Of a stretch of DNA of 6,664 nt, positions 5,479-6,664 are shown piece by piece. The notes under the pieces were generated by a model, which was not told the DNA's origin, did no database searches, and saw only the letters and a program-made list of their open reading frames with translations. The stretch spans positions 1 to 6,664 of the forward strand of contig JAPYQV010000159.1 in the NCBI GenBank assembly GCA_029937205.1, in the 5' to 3' direction. Source of the stretch: Alphaproteobacteria bacterium. Lineage in GTDB: Bacteria > Pseudomonadota > Alphaproteobacteria > UBA828. Each line of letters opens with the position of its first letter. The first letter of the stretch is position 1. Position numbers and translations under genes: made by a program.

Positions 5479-6372
5479 ATGGATTTCTTTGTCCAGATTA
5501 TCGTAAGCGGTCTCACTTTCAGCGCCATGTACGCTTTGGCGGCGGTCGGCCTGGTGCTGGTCTGGGGCGCCTTCAACATGCTCAATATGGCGCATGGCAT
5601 CATCATGACGCTGGGCGCCTATTTCGCCCTTCTGTGGGCCGAATTTTTCGGCCTGCCGCTGATCTTCGCGGCGCCCTTCGCCATGCTGTGCGGCGGCCTG
5701 ATGGGCGCCTTCGTTTATTTTGCTTCCGCCCATTGGATGATCAAGCAGCGCGATTTTGAAACCACCATCATTATCGCCACGTTCGGCCTCGGCATGGCCA
5801 TGGAGGCCGGCCTCCTGAAGCTTCTGTCCGAGCTCTTTCATTCCTCGCCCTACGCCCAGCCGCTTTCCATGGGCGCCGATTCCTTCCTCGTTGCCGACGT
5901 GCCGGTGAGCTATCAACGCATCATCATTTGGGGCGCCGCCCTGATCCTTATCCTGATCCTCGCGGCATTTCTCAAACGCACCGCCTTCGGCCGCGCCATT
6001 CGCGCCGTGGCGCAAAACAGCGATGCGGCGCGCCTGATGGGCGTGCGCGTGCGTAATGTTTATATTGCCGTTCTCGCACTCTCTAGCGCCTTGGCCGGCG
6101 TTGCCGGCATCATGCTCAGCTCGTTCAAGGAAATTCACCCCCTGATGGGCGGCGCTTTGATGTTGAAGGCGTTTATCGTGATCGTGCTGGCCGGTCTCGG
6201 CAATCTCACCGGCGCGCTCTATGCGGCGCTGCTGATCGGCATGGTCGAAGCGACCGTGAAAGTGCTAATCGCTGATCAATACGGCTTCACCGCGATATTG
6301 ATATTGGTGATCCTCGCCCTGATCTGGAAGCCCGCCGGTATCTTCGGGCGCTCAACGGTGGCGAGACAATGA
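5479..6372 (+). CDS. LivH-type inner-membrane permease of the HAAT importer
   Basis: This 297-residue, strongly hydrophobic protein is one of the two transmembrane subunits that form the translocation path. The family's N-terminal block is clear: LVLVWGAFNMLNMAHGIIMTLGAY at residues 26-48 in three parts, matching the usual N-F-AHG-GAY pattern. The cytoplasmic coupling segment that docks on the ATPases is GRAIRAVAQNSDAARLMGV (171-189). The helix LAGLGNLTGALYAALLIGMVE (237-257 approx.) is the standard GG-GALLG-E block. About eight membrane segments are apparent. The ATG is preceded by AGAGAG at 11 nt, a weak site. The stop overlaps the next permease by 4 nt (ATGA). UrtB is a possible closer name if the substrate is urea, but nothing in the sequence decides it. 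Confidence 0.94.
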   Translation: MDFFVQIIVSGLTFSAMYALAAVGLVLVWGAFNMLNMAHGIIMTLGAYFALLWAEFFGLPLIFAAPFAMLCGGLMGAFVYFASAHWMIKQRDFETTIIIATFGLGMAMEAGLLKLLSELFHSSPYAQPLSMGADSFLVADVPVSYQRIIIWGAALILILILAAFLKRTAFGRAIRAVAQNSDAARLMGVRVRNVYIAVLALSSALAGVAGIMLSSFKEIHPLMGGALMLKAFIVIVLAGLGNLTGALYAALLIGMVEATVKVLIADQYGFTAILILVILALIWKPAGIFGRSTVARQ

Positions 6373-6664
6373 CCATGGAAAGAGTTTGGAAACACCGCGA
6401 TTTTGTCATCTTCGCGATCCTGCTCGGGGTCGCGCTCGCCTTTCCATTTTTCGGCGTTCCGCGCTTTATCCTGGCCGCCGTGCTGATCATGTATTGCTAC
6501 GCCACCGTTGTCAGCCAATGGAATTTGGTGTTTGGCTTGGCCGGTATTTTTTCGCTGGCGCAAGTCGCCATCTTCGCCTTCGGCGCCTATTCCACGGCGC
6601 TGCTCGGGCGTTATCTCGAAATGAATTTGTGGTACAGCTTCCCGATCGCCGGACTGGGCGGCAT
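6369..6664 (+). CDS. LivM-type inner-membrane permease, N-terminal part only
   Basis: This is the start of the second permease; the right edge cuts it after 98 codons, where the family usually runs to about 300-400 residues. The ATG sits in an ATGA overlap with the LivH-type stop; a second ATG at 6375 is possible. Membrane segments are seen at about residues 12-30 and 34-50. The family block SQWNLVFGLAGIFSLAQVAIFAFGAYSTALL (residues 49-79, in parts) corresponds to the common NLLLGYAG-LSLGHAAFFGIGAY pattern, with Ala-Gln where Gly-His is usual. It completes the binding protein, two ATPases and two permeases expected of this importer class. Confidence 0.9.
   Translation, partial: MTMERVWKHRDFVIFAILLGVALAFPFFGVPRFILAAVLIMYCYATVVSQWNLVFGLAGIFSLAQVAIFAFGAYSTALLGRYLEMNLWYSFPIAGLGG

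Noticed and set aside
4879..6138. Minus-strand open frame (419 codons) opposite the LivF- and LivH-type genes
   Set aside because: It spans two well-identified plus-strand genes, is rich in His, Gln, Arg and Asp from reversed codons, and shows no domain.

Overview
The window is a GC-rich bacterial segment carrying two divergent metabolic genes followed by a five-gene ABC importer operon that runs off the right edge. Codon use, the twin-arginine signal on the binding protein and the general look of the proteins suggest a proteobacterium, most likely an alphaproteobacterium. No rRNA, tRNA or taxonomic marker is present, so this is an inference. I see no mobile element, CRISPR array, tRNA or prophage signal.

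Left part: an amidase-signature hydrolase lies on the minus strand (54-1481). It is divergent from an N-carbamoylsarcosine-amidase-like cysteine hydrolase on the plus strand (1564-2250). The 82-bp gap between them must hold both promoters. Both enzymes keep their complete catalytic residues: Lys-Ser-Ser in the amidase and Asp-Lys-Cys in the other.

Middle: a 227-bp AT-rich gap (2251-2477) precedes the importer. It holds a perfect 14-bp palindrome beside an A8 tract, two consecutive RNA hairpins enclosed by a short closing stem, and a small overlapping reading frame. This is the least ordinary part of the window.

Right part: a Tat-exported periplasmic binding protein (2478-3872), two ATPases of LivG and LivF type (3918-4724, 4717-5433), a LivH-type permease (5479-6372) and the start of a LivM-type permease (6369 to the edge). 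All are on the plus strand with overlaps or short gaps, so they form one operon. Together they make a complete importer of the hydrophobic amino acid/amide (HAAT) family, apart from the cut-off end of LivM.

Working model (inference): the importer brings in an amide, ureido or carbamoyl compound. The two cytoplasmic hydrolases then cleave C-N bonds to release ammonia, amine or carboxylate for nitrogen or carbon supply. The exact substrate cannot be read from the sequence. The ATPase pair is asymmetric: the LivG-type subunit has lost the usual ABC signature residues, while the LivF-type subunit keeps them.
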